64,000 bases of DNA, taken from assembly GCF_002950945.1 (NCBI RefSeq), contig NZ_CP012673.1:13073501-13137500 (forward strand), written 5' to 3'. The translations under genes and the position numbers were made by a program. This stretch comes from Sorangium cellulosum (GTDB lineage: Bacteria > Myxococcota_A > Polyangia > Polyangiales > Polyangiaceae). Positions 53,358 through 64,000 of the stretch are shown piece by piece. The notes beneath the pieces are model-generated. The model worked only from the letters and a program-made list of their open reading frames with translations. It was not told the DNA's origin and made no database searches. The first letter of the stretch is position 1. Every line of letters begins with the position of its first letter.

Positions 53358-55340
53358 TCACGGCGGGCTGGATGGGCTCGACGCGCCGGGTGGGATCGGC
53401 GCGCTGGGCTGGCTCGGCGGGGTTGGCGCGCTCGCCGCGGGCGGCGGACCGCTCGCCGCGGGCGGCGGCGCGCCCGCCTGCGCCGCCGGGCCCAGCTTGC
53501 CGGCCGCGGCGACGCCCTCCGCGGTGCCCCCTTCGCGCGTGTCGGCGTAGCCCCAGGCGACGCCGCCTCCGTCGATGAGGACGTTGTTCGCGTCGCCGAT
53601 CGGCATGGGATCCATGGCGACGACGTGCCCCCGCCGGACGAGGTCGTCGAGCGCGGCCTTCGGCGGGGGGTTCAGCTGCTCGACGCGCACGCGGTCCGGC
53701 AGCCACTGGTGGTGGATGCGCGGGTGGCGCACCGCCTCGTCGATGGTCATCCCGTGGTCGACCAGGTTGCGGAGCACCTGGGCGACGGTGTTCGGGATCG
53801 TGTCGCCGCCGGGCGAGCCGAGGAGCAGCGCGGCCTTGCCGCCCCGGCTCACGATGGTCGGCGTCATCGAGCTCGCCATGCGTTTGCCAGGCGCGACCGC
53901 GTTGATGCCCGTCTCCGAGAACGCGCCCAGCGCGTTGCCGAGCAGGATGCCCGTGCCGGGGATCACGATCTTCGCGCCGAAGCTCGCCGACTGCGTGGTC
54001 GTGCACGACACCGCGTTGCCCTGCGCGTCGATCACCGCGAAGTGCGTCGTCTGCGGCGACTCCAGCGCGATCGCGTCCTCGATGGGCGCGATGTCGCCCG
54101 CCGGCGTCGCGCGCTCCGGATCGACCGGCGGCTTGCGGCCCATCAGGTAGCCCCCGTCGAGGAGCATCGCGAGCATCCGCGTCGTGCCGGGGGCGGTGAA
54201 ATCCGGGTCGGCGCTCACCTTGCGCCGGTCGGCGTACGCGCGCTTCGCCGCCTCGACGAACAGGTGCAGCGACAGCCCGGAGCCGGCGGGCGCCTCGTGC
54301 GCCTTCAGCCGCTCCAGCGTGAGCATGATCTCGGCGAACGCGACGCCGCCCATCGACGGGGGCGGCATCGTGTCGACGGTGAAGCCGCGGTACGAGAACC
54401 GGAGCGGCGCGCGCAGCTTCGCCTGGTAGGCGCCGAGGTCGCTCTCGGCGATGTGGCCGCCGCGCTCGCGCATCGCGCCGGCGATCTTCCTGGCGATCGG
54501 CCCCTCGTAGAACGCGCGCGGCCCCTCGGCGGCGATCGCCTCGAGGGTGCGGGCGAGGTCGAGCTGGCGCACGAGGTCGCCCTGGACGAGCGGCGCCTTG
54601 CCGCGCCCCCAGATCGCGCTCGCGGCCCGGTCGCCCCGCAGCCTGGGCCACGCCCAGCGCAACGTCAGCGCCTGCCGCGCGCCGAGGCGGTGCCCCTTGC
54701 GCGCCAGCGCGATCGCGGGGGCGAGCAGCTCGGCGAGCGGCCTCGAGCCGAACCGCTCGTGCGCGAAGGCGAGGCCCGCGACCGAGCCGGGGACGCCGGC
54801 GGACGTGTAGCCGTACCCGCCCGCGCGCACCATGGCCAGGATGGCCTCGGTGGTCACCGACGCGGGCGCGGCCTCGCGGAAGTCGACGGCGTGCGTCTCG
54901 CCGCTCGCGAGGCGGATCATCATGAAGCCGCCGCCGCCGATGTTGCCCGCGCTCGGGTGCGTCACCGCCAGCGCGAACGCGACGGCCACCGCGGCGTCGA
55001 CCGCGTTGCCGCCGCTGCGCAGCACGTCGGCCCCGGCGCGCGTCGCGTGCGCCTCGACCGAGGTCACGAGCCCCGCGTCGCCGCGCACGGCCCGCGCGCC
55101 CCCGGAGGCGAGCGCGATCGGCGGATCCGGCGGGGGCGGGGGCGCCGGCGGCGCCGCGGCGCTCTCGGCGGCCGCGGGCGGCGCCGCGACGGCGGCGGCG
55201 CGGGTGAGGGCCGGCGCGCCGGCGGTCGCGGGCGGCGCCGCGGCGCCTTCGACGAGCGCGGGCGGCGGGCGCACCTCGCAGCCGGCGAGCAGCGCGAGGG
55301 CGAGCGCCCAGCGCCACCTCGGGACGGGGAGCAGGATCAT
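53358..55340 (-). CDS. ggt: gamma-glutamyltransferase
   Basis: A 660-aa exported Ntn-hydrolase that cleaves glutathione and transfers glutamyl groups. The lipoprotein-type signal peptide is LALALLAGC. The heavy subunit includes GGNAVDAAVAVAFAL and the conserved NIGGGGF. The autoprocessing site and nucleophile Thr are in SPQTTHFAVID, and the light subunit has PGKRMASSMTPTIV and GSPGGDTIPNTV. A Pro/Ala tail of about 50 residues is added. Start ATG 55340 leaves an intact signal peptide. Repeat copy B lies 85 bases upstream. Confidence 0.92.
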   Translation of the reverse strand: MILLPVPRWRWALALALLAGCEVRPPPALVEGAAAPPATAGAPALTRAAAVAAPPAAAESAAAPPAPPPPPDPPIALASGGARAVRGDAGLVTSVEAHATRAGADVLRSGGNAVDAAVAVAFALAVTHPSAGNIGGGGFMMIRLASGETHAVDFREAAPASVTTEAILAMVRAGGYGYTSAGVPGSVAGLAFAHERFGSRPLAELLAPAIALARKGHRLGARQALTLRWAWPRLRGDRAASAIWGRGKAPLVQGDLVRQLDLARTLEAIAAEGPRAFYEGPIARKIAGAMRERGGHIAESDLGAYQAKLRAPLRFSYRGFTVDTMPPPSMGGVAFAEIMLTLERLKAHEAPAGSGLSLHLFVEAAKRAYADRRKVSADPDFTAPGTTRMLAMLLDGGYLMGRKPPVDPERATPAGDIAPIEDAIALESPQTTHFAVIDAQGNAVSCTTTQSASFGAKIVIPGTGILLGNALGAFSETGINAVAPGKRMASSMTPTIVSRGGKAALLLGSPGGDTIPNTVAQVLRNLVDHGMTIDEAVRHPRIHHQWLPDRVRVEQLNPPPKAALDDLVRRGHVVAMDPMPIGDANNVLIDGGGVAWGYADTREGGTAEGVAAAGKLGPAAQAGAPPPAASGPPPAASAPTPPSQPSAPIPPGASSPSSPP

Positions 55341-55424
55341 CGACGTGCGCGAATCTACACCAGGCCAGGACAAAGCCAGGCCGGGCCGCGCGCCGCGACC
55401 CGGCCTGGGTTGTCGTTTCGGCTC

Positions 55425-55594
55425 CTAGAACACCGATCACGTTGAGGAACGAGAGATGAACCGCCAAGGCGCCAAGGGCGCCAAGGGCGCCAAGGGCGCC
55501 AAGATATTTTCTTCTCCTTCTTGGCGTCCTTGGCGCCTTGGCGGTTCGAAAATCTGCTCGTTTCAGACGGGTTCAACCCGTTTGTCGCTCTAGG
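55425..55594 (+). repeat. interspersed repeat copy B (170 bp), inverted partner at 9372-9523
   Basis: Reverse-complement twin of copy A, identical over nearly all its length except for two extra GGCGCCAAG units. Between the CTAG-type ends it has a stem formed by AACCGCCAAGG...CCTTGGCGGTT around an AT-rich core (ATATTTTCTTCTCC), and ACGGGTT-C-AACCCGT at 55567-55581. It lies between the ggt gene and a Cys-rich gene and codes for nothing convincing. The two copies together enclose about 46 kb. Confidence 0.9.
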
Positions 55595-55714
55595 GCGCGC
55601 GCCGGACGAGCGGCGCGGCGCGCGGCCAGGAGCAGGCGCGGCGCGCAGCTCGGAGCAGGCGCGCCTGCGCGGTCAGCAGGCGCGCCTGCGCGGTCAGCAG
55701 GCCTCGCGGCCCGC

Positions 55715-56521
55715 TCAGGACCGCTTGCGGCGGCGCGCGGCGGCCACGCCCAGGCCCGCGACGAGCGCCGCGATGCCGGTGCCCGTGAGCGGCGAGCGGG
55801 ACCCCGGCGCGGCGGCGCAGGAGACGCTGGCCTCGGCCTCGGCCTCGGCGTGGAACTGGACGTCGACGCCCTGCGTGAGCAGCCAGTTCTTGCACTCCTC
55901 CATGCTCCCGACGATGTCGACGTACTGCCCGTTGCAGAACAGCGCGCCGTCCGGCGTGGTGCACTGCACCTCACATCCGCCCCTGAGGTCGGCCGTGCAG
56001 TCGGCGTTGCAGTCGATGTTCGCCTCGACGTTGCACTGCCCCTCGCAGCTCGCCTCGCACTTCGCGTCGCACGACGCGCTCGGCGGCGTCGCCTCGCAGC
56101 TCACGTCGCACTCGCCCTCGCAGCTCGCCGCGCACGCCGCTTCGCACTCCCCCTGCGCCCCGCCGCCGTTGGCTTGTGCCGAGCAGTTGGCGCTGCATTT
56201 CCCCTTGCAGCTCGCCGTGCAGCTCCCTTCGCAGTCCAGGCTCCCCGCGGTGCCGGTGCACTCTGCCTGGCAGTCCGCCTTGCAGCTGCCCGTGCACGAG
56301 GCATCCGCGCTGCCGGTGCACCGCCCGGAGCACTCCGCCGTGAACTGGACTGGCTCGCAGTATCCTTCGCAGCCGCCCTCCGTGCGAATCTCACATTCTC
56401 CGGCCGCCGCGAGCTGGAGATTTCCACATGGATTGGCCTGGGCCGATGCAGAAGAAGCGATGAGCAAAGGAACTGCAAAAGTAAATGCGCTTACAAAAAG
56501 CTGAGTGATGGTCCGTCGCAT
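55715..56521 (-). CDS. Cys-rich secreted protein with MYXO-CTERM-like tail
   Basis: A 268-aa exported protein. The signal peptide ends at SSASAQ. The mature chain has 31 Cys, most in CxxxC spacing (such as CSGRCTGSADASCTGSC), in a Gly/Ala/Ser background. It ends with an SVSCAAAPG motif, a short hydrophobic helix (TGTGIAALVAGLGVAA) and RRRKRS, the layout of a MYXO-CTERM sorting signal. GAGGAG is seven bases before ATG 56521. It is probably anchored at the cell surface; the role is unknown. Confidence 0.82.
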   Translation of the reverse strand: MRRTITQLFVSAFTFAVPLLIASSASAQANPCGNLQLAAAGECEIRTEGGCEGYCEPVQFTAECSGRCTGSADASCTGSCKADCQAECTGTAGSLDCEGSCTASCKGKCSANCSAQANGGGAQGECEAACAASCEGECDVSCEATPPSASCDAKCEASCEGQCNVEANIDCNADCTADLRGGCEVQCTTPDGALFCNGQYVDIVGSMEECKNWLLTQGVDVQFHAEAEAEASVSCAAAPGSRSPLTGTGIAALVAGLGVAAARRRKRS

Positions 56522-56737
56522 GCAAATTCTCCTCAATTCAGTGCGCGGGATCCGCGTGTGGCTCCACCGGGTATTGCAATCGGACGACCAACGCCAGAGT
56601 TTGAGTCATTTGCTCGCGAAATTTCTTCGCTGCCGCGTCCGTGCAGCCCTGGCGTATCGGCGAGTTCACGGCGCCGTGATGCACCCTGCCACACTGCGCG
56701 TATGTCCGTGGACCGGAGAGGATCTGCGCGCCGGCGC

Positions 56738-57787
56738 TCAGCGGCTCACACTGTCGGCGATTTGCCCTCGTCCGTAACGCGCCACCACGCCCTTGCGCGC
56801 CCTGCCGGGCGCCGGCCCGCTGAGGAAATCGCCGCCGACGGCCCAGAACGCCCCCTCGCGGTCGGACCAGACGGCGTGGAGGTCGGCGTACGGCTCCTCG
56901 GTGAACTCGTCGATCCAGGCCCCGTCGACGAGGCGCTGCTTGAGGCCCCCATAACCCACGATCGCGACCTCGCCCGGGCGGCCGCAGGCGACGCCGTTGA
57001 CGTCGTTGGTGAGCTCCACCTCGACCCGGCGCCACGCGCTGCCGTCCGAGCGCAGCACGTCTCGCCCGCCGACCGCGTACACCTCGTCGCGGCCGCAGCC
57101 GGCGGCGGTGAAGAGGGTGCCCTGCGCGAGCGGCGGCTCGGACTGGCGCTCCCACGTGGTGCCCGCGCGGTGCCAGATCACGCCGTACTCGCCGACGACA
57201 TAGAGATCCTCGGACGAGCTCCCCCACACCTTGTAGAGCGCGCTGCCGGTCGGCTCGGGCAGGGGCACCCTCGACCACGCGCCGCCGTCCCACCGGAGGA
57301 CGATGTCCTTCGGCGCGTCCTCGCCGCCGCCGGGCATGCCGCCGACGGCCCAGGCGTCGTCGGGGGAGAACGCGATCACGCCCCAGAGCGTCGCCGTCGT
57401 CCCGGTGCCTTGCGCGTCGTACTGGGTGAACGCCGCGCCGTCCCAGCGGACCGCGCGGCCGCGCTCGCCGACCATCCAGACGTCCTTCGGGCCGGAGCCC
57501 GCCACCCACCAGAAGGTCTCTCCCCCGCCCGCCGGCAGCTCGCGCCACGCCGCGCCGTCATAGTGCAGCACGAGCGACTCGAGCCCTGTATTGCCGAGCG
57601 GGCCTCCCACGGCGAACACGTCGTCGGGCGAAGAGCCCCAGATCGACAGGACCGCGCGGTCGAGGTCTCCCTCGTCGAGCAGCACGCGCCACGCGGGCGG
57701 CGGCCCCGGGTCCTCCTCCTCGGGACATCCGGCGAGGACGGCGGCGCCGAGCGCCAGGGCAGCCGCGGAGTGCAGGGAGCTACGCAT
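56738..57787 (-). CDS. beta-propeller-like lipoprotein
   Basis: A 349-aa lipoprotein (signal peptide ending AAVLAGC). The mature part repeats a unit of about 50 residues: SIWGSSPDDVFAVGG, VAGSGPKDVWMVGERG, VIAFSPDDAWAVGG, KVWGSSSEDLYVVGEYG and CGRDEVYAVGG, usually followed by hhhDGxxW. This is the pattern of a sialidase- or kelch-like propeller, common in myxobacterial secretomes. No enzymatic residues can be named. It lies between two other exported-protein genes on the same strand. Confidence 0.8.
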   Translation of the reverse strand: MRSSLHSAAALALGAAVLAGCPEEEDPGPPPAWRVLLDEGDLDRAVLSIWGSSPDDVFAVGGPLGNTGLESLVLHYDGAAWRELPAGGGETFWWVAGSGPKDVWMVGERGRAVRWDGAAFTQYDAQGTGTTATLWGVIAFSPDDAWAVGGMPGGGEDAPKDIVLRWDGGAWSRVPLPEPTGSALYKVWGSSSEDLYVVGEYGVIWHRAGTTWERQSEPPLAQGTLFTAAGCGRDEVYAVGGRDVLRSDGSAWRRVEVELTNDVNGVACGRPGEVAIVGYGGLKQRLVDGAWIDEFTEEPYADLHAVWSDREGAFWAVGGDFLSGPAPGRARKGVVARYGRGQIADSVSR

Positions 57788-57870
57788 GATAGGAGGCCTG
57801 TCTGGAGAGATCCGGGTTCGGAGCGCGCGCGCGCCGGTCGAGCAGCGCGGCGCGCGCTCGCCGGTGAGGC

Positions 57871-58959
57871 TCAGTTGCAGAACACGTCGTCCTGCTTCGG
57901 ATAATAATAAACGAAGATGTTGCAGTGCTCGTTCTTCTCGACGATCGGCCCGAACGTGTAGCAGCAGTCGAGCTGCTCCTCGTCCGTCTTGTTCTTCTCC
58001 ACGTCGTACTGGTCGAGGCCGCTGCAGCCGACCGAGGGGTCCGGCGCCGACCACTCATAGGTGCAGTCGTACCAGACGCCGCCCCCCTGCGGGAGCTCCA
58101 GGTCGAGCTCGGGCGAGGTGAGCATCGGCGGGTCGTCCCAGCTCTCCGAGGCGTAGAAGCGCGCGTCCTCCGCGGGCGTGCCCGGCGTCCGGCCGTCCCA
58201 CGCGTACATGTCGAAGCGCGTGCCGCGGCTGTGGAAATGGCCGTTGGCGCCGATGATCCTCACCGGAGAGGGGCTGTTGATCTGGCACGAGCCCCCGAAC
58301 GTGGGCCGCGGGTTCGACTGGCAGACGCGGATCGACTGCTTGGTCGCGAAGACGGTGCCCATCTCGGCCTTTATCTGTTCCTTCGGCAGGGACCAGAAGT
58401 TCACCCGCACGCGGCCGACCGCCTGGGGGGTCTTCTGCGACGTCGCGTTCACGTAGTGCGTCTGCAGCATGAGCCACTCGTCGGGCTGGAGGACGTTCGC
58501 GACGCCCTCGGGGAACTCCCAGTCTTGCTGGCCGTCCTGCTGGGAGTTGGCGATGAGCGGCCAGTCCGCCCAGTTCGGGCTCTTGAAGCACTCGCCCACG
58601 CCGTTCTGGTTCTTCTGGATGAGCCCGCCCTCGGGCCCCAGCCCGTGGATCGTCTTCACGCGGAAGATGTTCATGTGGTGCGAGCCGTCGCGCTGGGCGA
58701 TCTGCACGCGGTGGAGGTTCACGGGCTCGTTCGGGTCCATCCCGTTCGCCTCGGCGAGCTCGCGGACCTTGAAGAAGTAGCAGTCCTGCTGCTCGACCCC
58801 CGGCGGGACCTCGATCTCCTCGGTCTGCATCTGGAAGCCCTGGCCGACCGGCGGCGGGGCGAGCAGCGACACGTCGACCGGGAGCGTCTCCTCGTCGACG
58901 CAGGCGACGGCACCCAGCACCACCGAAAGCAAACCCAGCATCCTCGATCGAGCGGCCAT
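57871..58959 (-). CDS. copper type II monooxygenase-like lipoprotein
   Basis: A 362-aa lipoprotein (VVLGAVAC lipobox). Its His pattern matches the PHM/dopamine beta-monooxygenase fold: DGSHHMNIF (paired His, CuH site), LMLQTHYVNA (third His) and ANGHFHSRGTRFDM (HxH, CuM site). The later CuM Met of TxDEMC is replaced by Leu in TDEEQLDCCYTF. Cys are plentiful and probably form disulfides. It may bind copper or have lost the hydroxylase reaction. GGAGG lies upstream of ATG 58959. Confidence 0.7.
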   Translation of the reverse strand: MAARSRMLGLLSVVLGAVACVDEETLPVDVSLLAPPPVGQGFQMQTEEIEVPPGVEQQDCYFFKVRELAEANGMDPNEPVNLHRVQIAQRDGSHHMNIFRVKTIHGLGPEGGLIQKNQNGVGECFKSPNWADWPLIANSQQDGQQDWEFPEGVANVLQPDEWLMLQTHYVNATSQKTPQAVGRVRVNFWSLPKEQIKAEMGTVFATKQSIRVCQSNPRPTFGGSCQINSPSPVRIIGANGHFHSRGTRFDMYAWDGRTPGTPAEDARFYASESWDDPPMLTSPELDLELPQGGGVWYDCTYEWSAPDPSVGCSGLDQYDVEKNKTDEEQLDCCYTFGPIVEKNEHCNIFVYYYPKQDDVFCN

Positions 58960-59113
58960 GAGTCCCTCCAGGCACGAAGCAGCAATGATGGAGATATACA
59001 CCGTACAGCGATTCCAGGACCATGACGTCAGGAGGAAGGCAGGGATCCGCCGGGGGCTGTGGGTGTCGTGGCGGAACGGGGGCAGATGCTGCTAAGATGT
59101 AGGAGAGGTACCA

Positions 59114-59335
59114 ATGGCGTCGTCCAAGAAATGCGGTCCACACACTGAGCTTGCTTCGAATGACGCGACGCGCGTCACCCGGTGCGGCTGCGGCACCGTC
59201 CACATCACCCTGCTTGGCCCCGGCGTGACGGTGCGCATGTCGGCGGAGGCGTTCCGCGGCGTCACCTCCGGGCTGAAGGCGGCGGCGGAGCGGCTCGACG
59301 ACGATCCCCGCTTCGGGACGACCTCCATCAATTAA
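59114..59335 (+). CDS. small conserved protein
   Basis: A 73-aa basic protein that starts MASSKKCGPHTELASNDATR and has a compact core CGCGTVHITLLGPGVTVRMS followed by a helix. GGAGAGG at 59102-59108 precedes the ATG. The core suggests a small metal- or nucleic-acid-binding domain, but this is a guess. Function unknown. Confidence 0.6.
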   Translation: MASSKKCGPHTELASNDATRVTRCGCGTVHITLLGPGVTVRMSAEAFRGVTSGLKAAAERLDDDPRFGTTSIN

Positions 59336-59426
59336 CTTGCGCGCCTGCGGCGGTGCGGCCTACCAGTGCTCTTACCGCTGAGCTCCTCCCTTCCTCGCCG
59401 CAGCGGGTCGAACAAGGGCGCCTTTC

Positions 59427-60656
<1,230 letters not shown>

Positions 60657-60713
60657 AGCGGCCTTCGCGGCCTGTCCGTCGCGTCATCGCGCCGTCGCTC
60701 GTCGCCGGCGTTG

Positions 60714-60778
60714 CCGCGGACGGGGCCAGCGCGGCCCCGTCGCGGCGTCGTTCCCGGGGCGGGGCCGCGAAGCCCCGC
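60714..60778. terminator. two hairpins between convergent genes
   Basis: Hairpin 1: CCGCG-GACGGGGCC (60714-60727) with GGCCCCGTC-GCGG (60733-60745), one bulge, 5-base loop. Hairpin 2: GCGGGGC (60759-60765) with GCCCCGC (60772-60778). They sit between the convergent kinase and gltA ends and probably terminate both transcripts. Confidence 0.6.
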
Positions 60779-60784
60779 GCGCGG

Positions 60785-62086
<1,302 letters not shown>

Positions 62087-62130
62087 GCCTCCTCCTTCCG
62101 CCGCAGCGCGGCGTAAGCTATCACGAGGTG

Positions 62131-62148
62131 GGGGAAGATTGCTTCCCC
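62131..62148 (+). promoter_or_regulatory. small hairpin 5' of the 62164 gene
   Basis: GGGGAAG-ATTG-CTTCCCC, a perfect 7-bp stem with a 4-base loop, lies 16 bases before ATG 62164. It could be a leader hairpin, or coding if translation starts at GTG 62128. Confidence 0.35.
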
Positions 62149-62163
62149 AACAGAAACGAGGTG

Positions 62164-62844
62164 ATGGGTTTGAGCGAGCCGGTCGTGCGGGGGGAGCTGG
62201 CCCACCACCCGGAGGCGCCGCGGTTCGCGGCCGAGGTGAGGCGGGTCCACGGACGTTACGCAGACGAGGTCGTCGCTCGCTACCGCCTCTGCCCGTTCAT
62301 GCGCGACGCCGCAACCGGTTTCGGACGCTTTTATGTCCTGCTCGACCGCGAGCCTGTCCTCGAGACGGCGCTCGCGGCCGTCGAGGAGGCCGACTCCGCC
62401 GTGGTGCACCTGGTTTTCCCGTGCATCCATGCTCCGTCGTCCCCCTTCGAGCGGTTCGCGTCGCGCCTCGGCGAGGCGCTGCGGCGACGCCTCCGCCCCG
62501 CGCCGGTCCTGGCCGCGTTCCACCCCGAGATGGCGGGGGACGAGACGAGCTCGCACCGGCTCGTGGGGCTCCTCCGGCACGCGCCGGACCCGTTCATTCA
62601 GACGATTCCAGAAGGGTTGAACCATACGGGCACGGTGCTCGCCGGGGCGGGGATCCAGCCCGCGGCCGATCCGGCAGAGGACAATTACCGGCGCCTTCAA
62701 GGGGCCGGGATCGCCGCGGTCAAGGCCAGGCTGGCCGAAGTCATGGCGGATCGGGACGCGAGCTACGCGCCGTTCCTCGCCCGGCTCGGCCTCACCCGCC
62801 CCGGGCCGCGCTTCGGCCCGGCCCCGCCCTCTCCGCCGCGTTAG
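62164..62844 (+). CDS. DUF1415-like protein
   Basis: A 226-aa cytosolic protein (238 aa if GTG 62128 is the start). RYRLCPFMRDAATGFGRFYV recalls the NxCPFA motif of DUF1415 proteins, and APVLAAFHPEMAGDETSSHR fits their FHP segment. The C-terminus is Pro-rich. DUF1415 has no known function. Choice of start is weak: neither has a good ribosome-binding site, but the hairpin at 62131 favours 62164. Confidence 0.55.
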   Translation: MGLSEPVVRGELAHHPEAPRFAAEVRRVHGRYADEVVARYRLCPFMRDAATGFGRFYVLLDREPVLETALAAVEEADSAVVHLVFPCIHAPSSPFERFASRLGEALRRRLRPAPVLAAFHPEMAGDETSSHRLVGLLRHAPDPFIQTIPEGLNHTGTVLAGAGIQPAADPAEDNYRRLQGAGIAAVKARLAEVMADRDASYAPFLARLGLTRPGPRFGPAPPSPPR

Positions 62845-62861
62845 GTCCGCGGCGCGCGCGG

Positions 62862-62924
62862 CGCTCGCGCCGCTTGCGCCGCTTGCGCCGCTTGCGCCGC
62901 TCACGCCGCTCACGCCGCTCACCC
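62862..62924. repeat. 9-bp tandem repeats
   Basis: Seven 9-mers in a row: CGCTCGCGC, three CGCTTGCGC, two CGCTCACGC and a final CGCTCACCC. Non-coding spacer between convergent genes. Confidence 0.85.
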
Positions 62925-62942
62925 GATGGCGCGCGCGCGCGC

Positions 62943-64000
62943 CTACCGGCGCGATCCAGGGCTCGACCGGCCCGACGCCACGTCGGCCTCGCGCTGCGCC
63001 ATCAGGGGCATCAGGTAGGGAAAACCGGCCGCCATGGTGTCGAGGTTCGGGTCGATCTGGGCGGCCAGCCAGAAGAGGAGCACGCAGGCGCGCTCGACGT
63101 AGAACCAGTCCTCGGGGTACTCGAACGAGCGCATCAGCACCTGGAGCTCGCCGCGCTCCAGCTCCGGATCGGCGAGCTTCTCCAGCTGCTCGGGGCGGGC
63201 GCGCATCAGCGCGGCCGGCGTGCGATCGCGGATCTTGAGGAGCTTCGCGAAGTAGCTCTTCACCGTCCGCTCGAGCAGCGCGTCGTTGCCCCCGGGCGCG
63301 ACGAAGCCCATCCGCCGGAACCCGCGCACGACCGCCGCGTCGTCCTGCGCGAAGATGCCCTTCAGGATGTCGAGCAGGCCGTCGATGAGCTCGTCCCGGG
63401 CCTCGCAGATCGCGCCGAAGTCGAGCACCACGAGGCGGAAGCCGCCGCCCTCCTCCGCGCTCCGCGGGGCGACGAGGAAGTTCCCCGGGTGCGGATCGGC
63501 GTGGAAGTAGCGGTCCGCGAAGAGCATCTTGTAGAACGCCTGCACGAGCCGGAGCGCCACGTCCGAGGGCTCGATGCCCGCGCTCCTCAGCGCGTCGAGG
63601 CGGGTGATCTTCGTGCCCTCCATGAACGTCATCGTGAGCACGTCGCGCGTCGTGAGCTCGTGGATCACCTCCGGGAACGCGATGCCCGCGTCGCCCTCGA
63701 AGTTCTGCGCCATCCGCTCCATGCACGCGGCCTCGTGCAGGTAGTCGGTCTCGCGGCGGAGCAGGTCCACGAGCGACTCGTGCACCCGCTCGATGCGGCC
63801 CACCGGGACGAACCGCTTGTACACGAGGATCGCGAGGCGCAGGACGCGCAGATCGACGGCGATGATCCCGCGGATGCCCGGGTAGAGGAACTTCACCGCG
63901 ACCTTGCGGCCGTCGTGGAGGCGCGCGACGTGGACCTGCCCGAGCGACGCGGCCGCGAGCGGCGCGCGCTCGATCGAGGAGAACAGCTCGGCCGGCGATC
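62943..64000 (-). CDS. ABC1/AarF (UbiB-type) atypical kinase, cut by window end
   Basis: At least 352 residues of an ADCK/UbiB-family protein, whose N-terminus lies beyond base 64000. PLAAASLGQVH with VAVKFLYPGIRG matches the family's Ala-rich loop and catalytic Lys. FHADPHPGNFLVAP is the catalytic loop and LVVLDFGAIC the DFG metal site. Members support quinone or lipid metabolism at the membrane. The C-terminal region (LLFWLAAQIDPNLDTMAAGF) is hydrophobic. Confidence 0.9.
   Translation of the reverse strand, partial: SPAELFSSIERAPLAAASLGQVHVARLHDGRKVAVKFLYPGIRGIIAVDLRVLRLAILVYKRFVPVGRIERVHESLVDLLRRETDYLHEAACMERMAQNFEGDAGIAFPEVIHELTTRDVLTMTFMEGTKITRLDALRSAGIEPSDVALRLVQAFYKMLFADRYFHADPHPGNFLVAPRSAEEGGGFRLVVLDFGAICEARDELIDGLLDILKGIFAQDDAAVVRGFRRMGFVAPGGNDALLERTVKSYFAKLLKIRDRTPAALMRARPEQLEKLADPELERGELQVLMRSFEYPEDWFYVERACVLLFWLAAQIDPNLDTMAAGFPYLMPLMAQREADVASGRSSPGSRR

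Noticed and set aside
59365..59385. GAGCTCAGCGGTAAGAGCACT on the minus strand, which looks like a tRNA D-arm.
   Set aside because: No anticodon stem, T-arm or acceptor stem can be folded around it, so there is no tRNA gene; at best a chance match or a fragment.

Overview
The window is visibly GC-rich throughout, with coding third positions dominated by G and C. It looks like chromosome from a myxobacterium of the Sorangiineae/Polyangiales type. The pointers are two MYXO-CTERM-like C-termini (14120-15358 and 55715-56521), a lipoprotein with Cys-rich DCGG repeats, many lipoproteins, secreted trypsin-like proteases, a Ser/Thr kinase with a C-terminal membrane anchor, and a double zinc-ribbon/FHA protein. 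The organism assignment is inference from these traits; no rRNA or tRNA gene was found.

Layout. 1-4.4 kb: end of an SppA-type protease, a degenerate ABC-ATPase-like protein, proB and small exported proteins. 4.7-9.3 kb: a lipoprotein serine protease, an S26-like protein without its catalytic Lys, the zinc-ribbon/FHA protein, a GbsR-type regulator and a TlpA-like thioredoxin. 9.5-13.8 kb (minus): comEC, radical SAM, glutaredoxin. 14.1-20.1 kb (plus): a protease, a BtuF-like binding protein, tlyA, livJ-livH without livM/G/F, and a lipoprotein, followed by a 250-bp element with perfect 42-bp inverted ends. 20.5-25.2 kb (minus): a nucleotidyltransferase pair and the sdhC-sdhA-sdhB operon. 25.2-29.9 kb (plus): exported proteins, tsaE and an MlaE-type permease.

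29.95-42.25 kb is the accessory island and the most interesting part. All its genes are on the minus strand. It starts with a translationally coupled three-gene cassette: lipoprotein, then a 732-aa secreted protein with a C-terminal PD-(D/E)xK-like domain, then a 384-aa candidate immunity protein, with ATGA overlaps at both junctions. Downstream lies a second, N-terminally truncated toxin whose central region is nearly identical to the first but whose C-terminal tip has diverged, with its own overlapping immunity gene. Two further immunity paralogues, a Cys-rich lipoprotein and an 87-codon toxin scar follow. This is the pattern of a polymorphic toxin locus that diversifies by recombination. 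Its accessory/toxin/immunity order recalls the SitBAI kin-discrimination cassettes of Myxococcus.

42.6-64 kb is mostly housekeeping: an NAPRT-like protein, ArsA ATPase, CysH, an HAD phosphatase, a LarA-like protein, a DUF885 peptidase, purB, a Usp, gamma-glutamyltransferase, three exported proteins, a Ser/Thr kinase, gltA and a UbiB/AarF kinase cut by the window end. Two inverted copies of one 152/170-bp repeat (9372-9523 and 55425-55594) bracket 46 kb of the window, including the toxin island. A nested 127-nt palindrome sits at 43775-43901.
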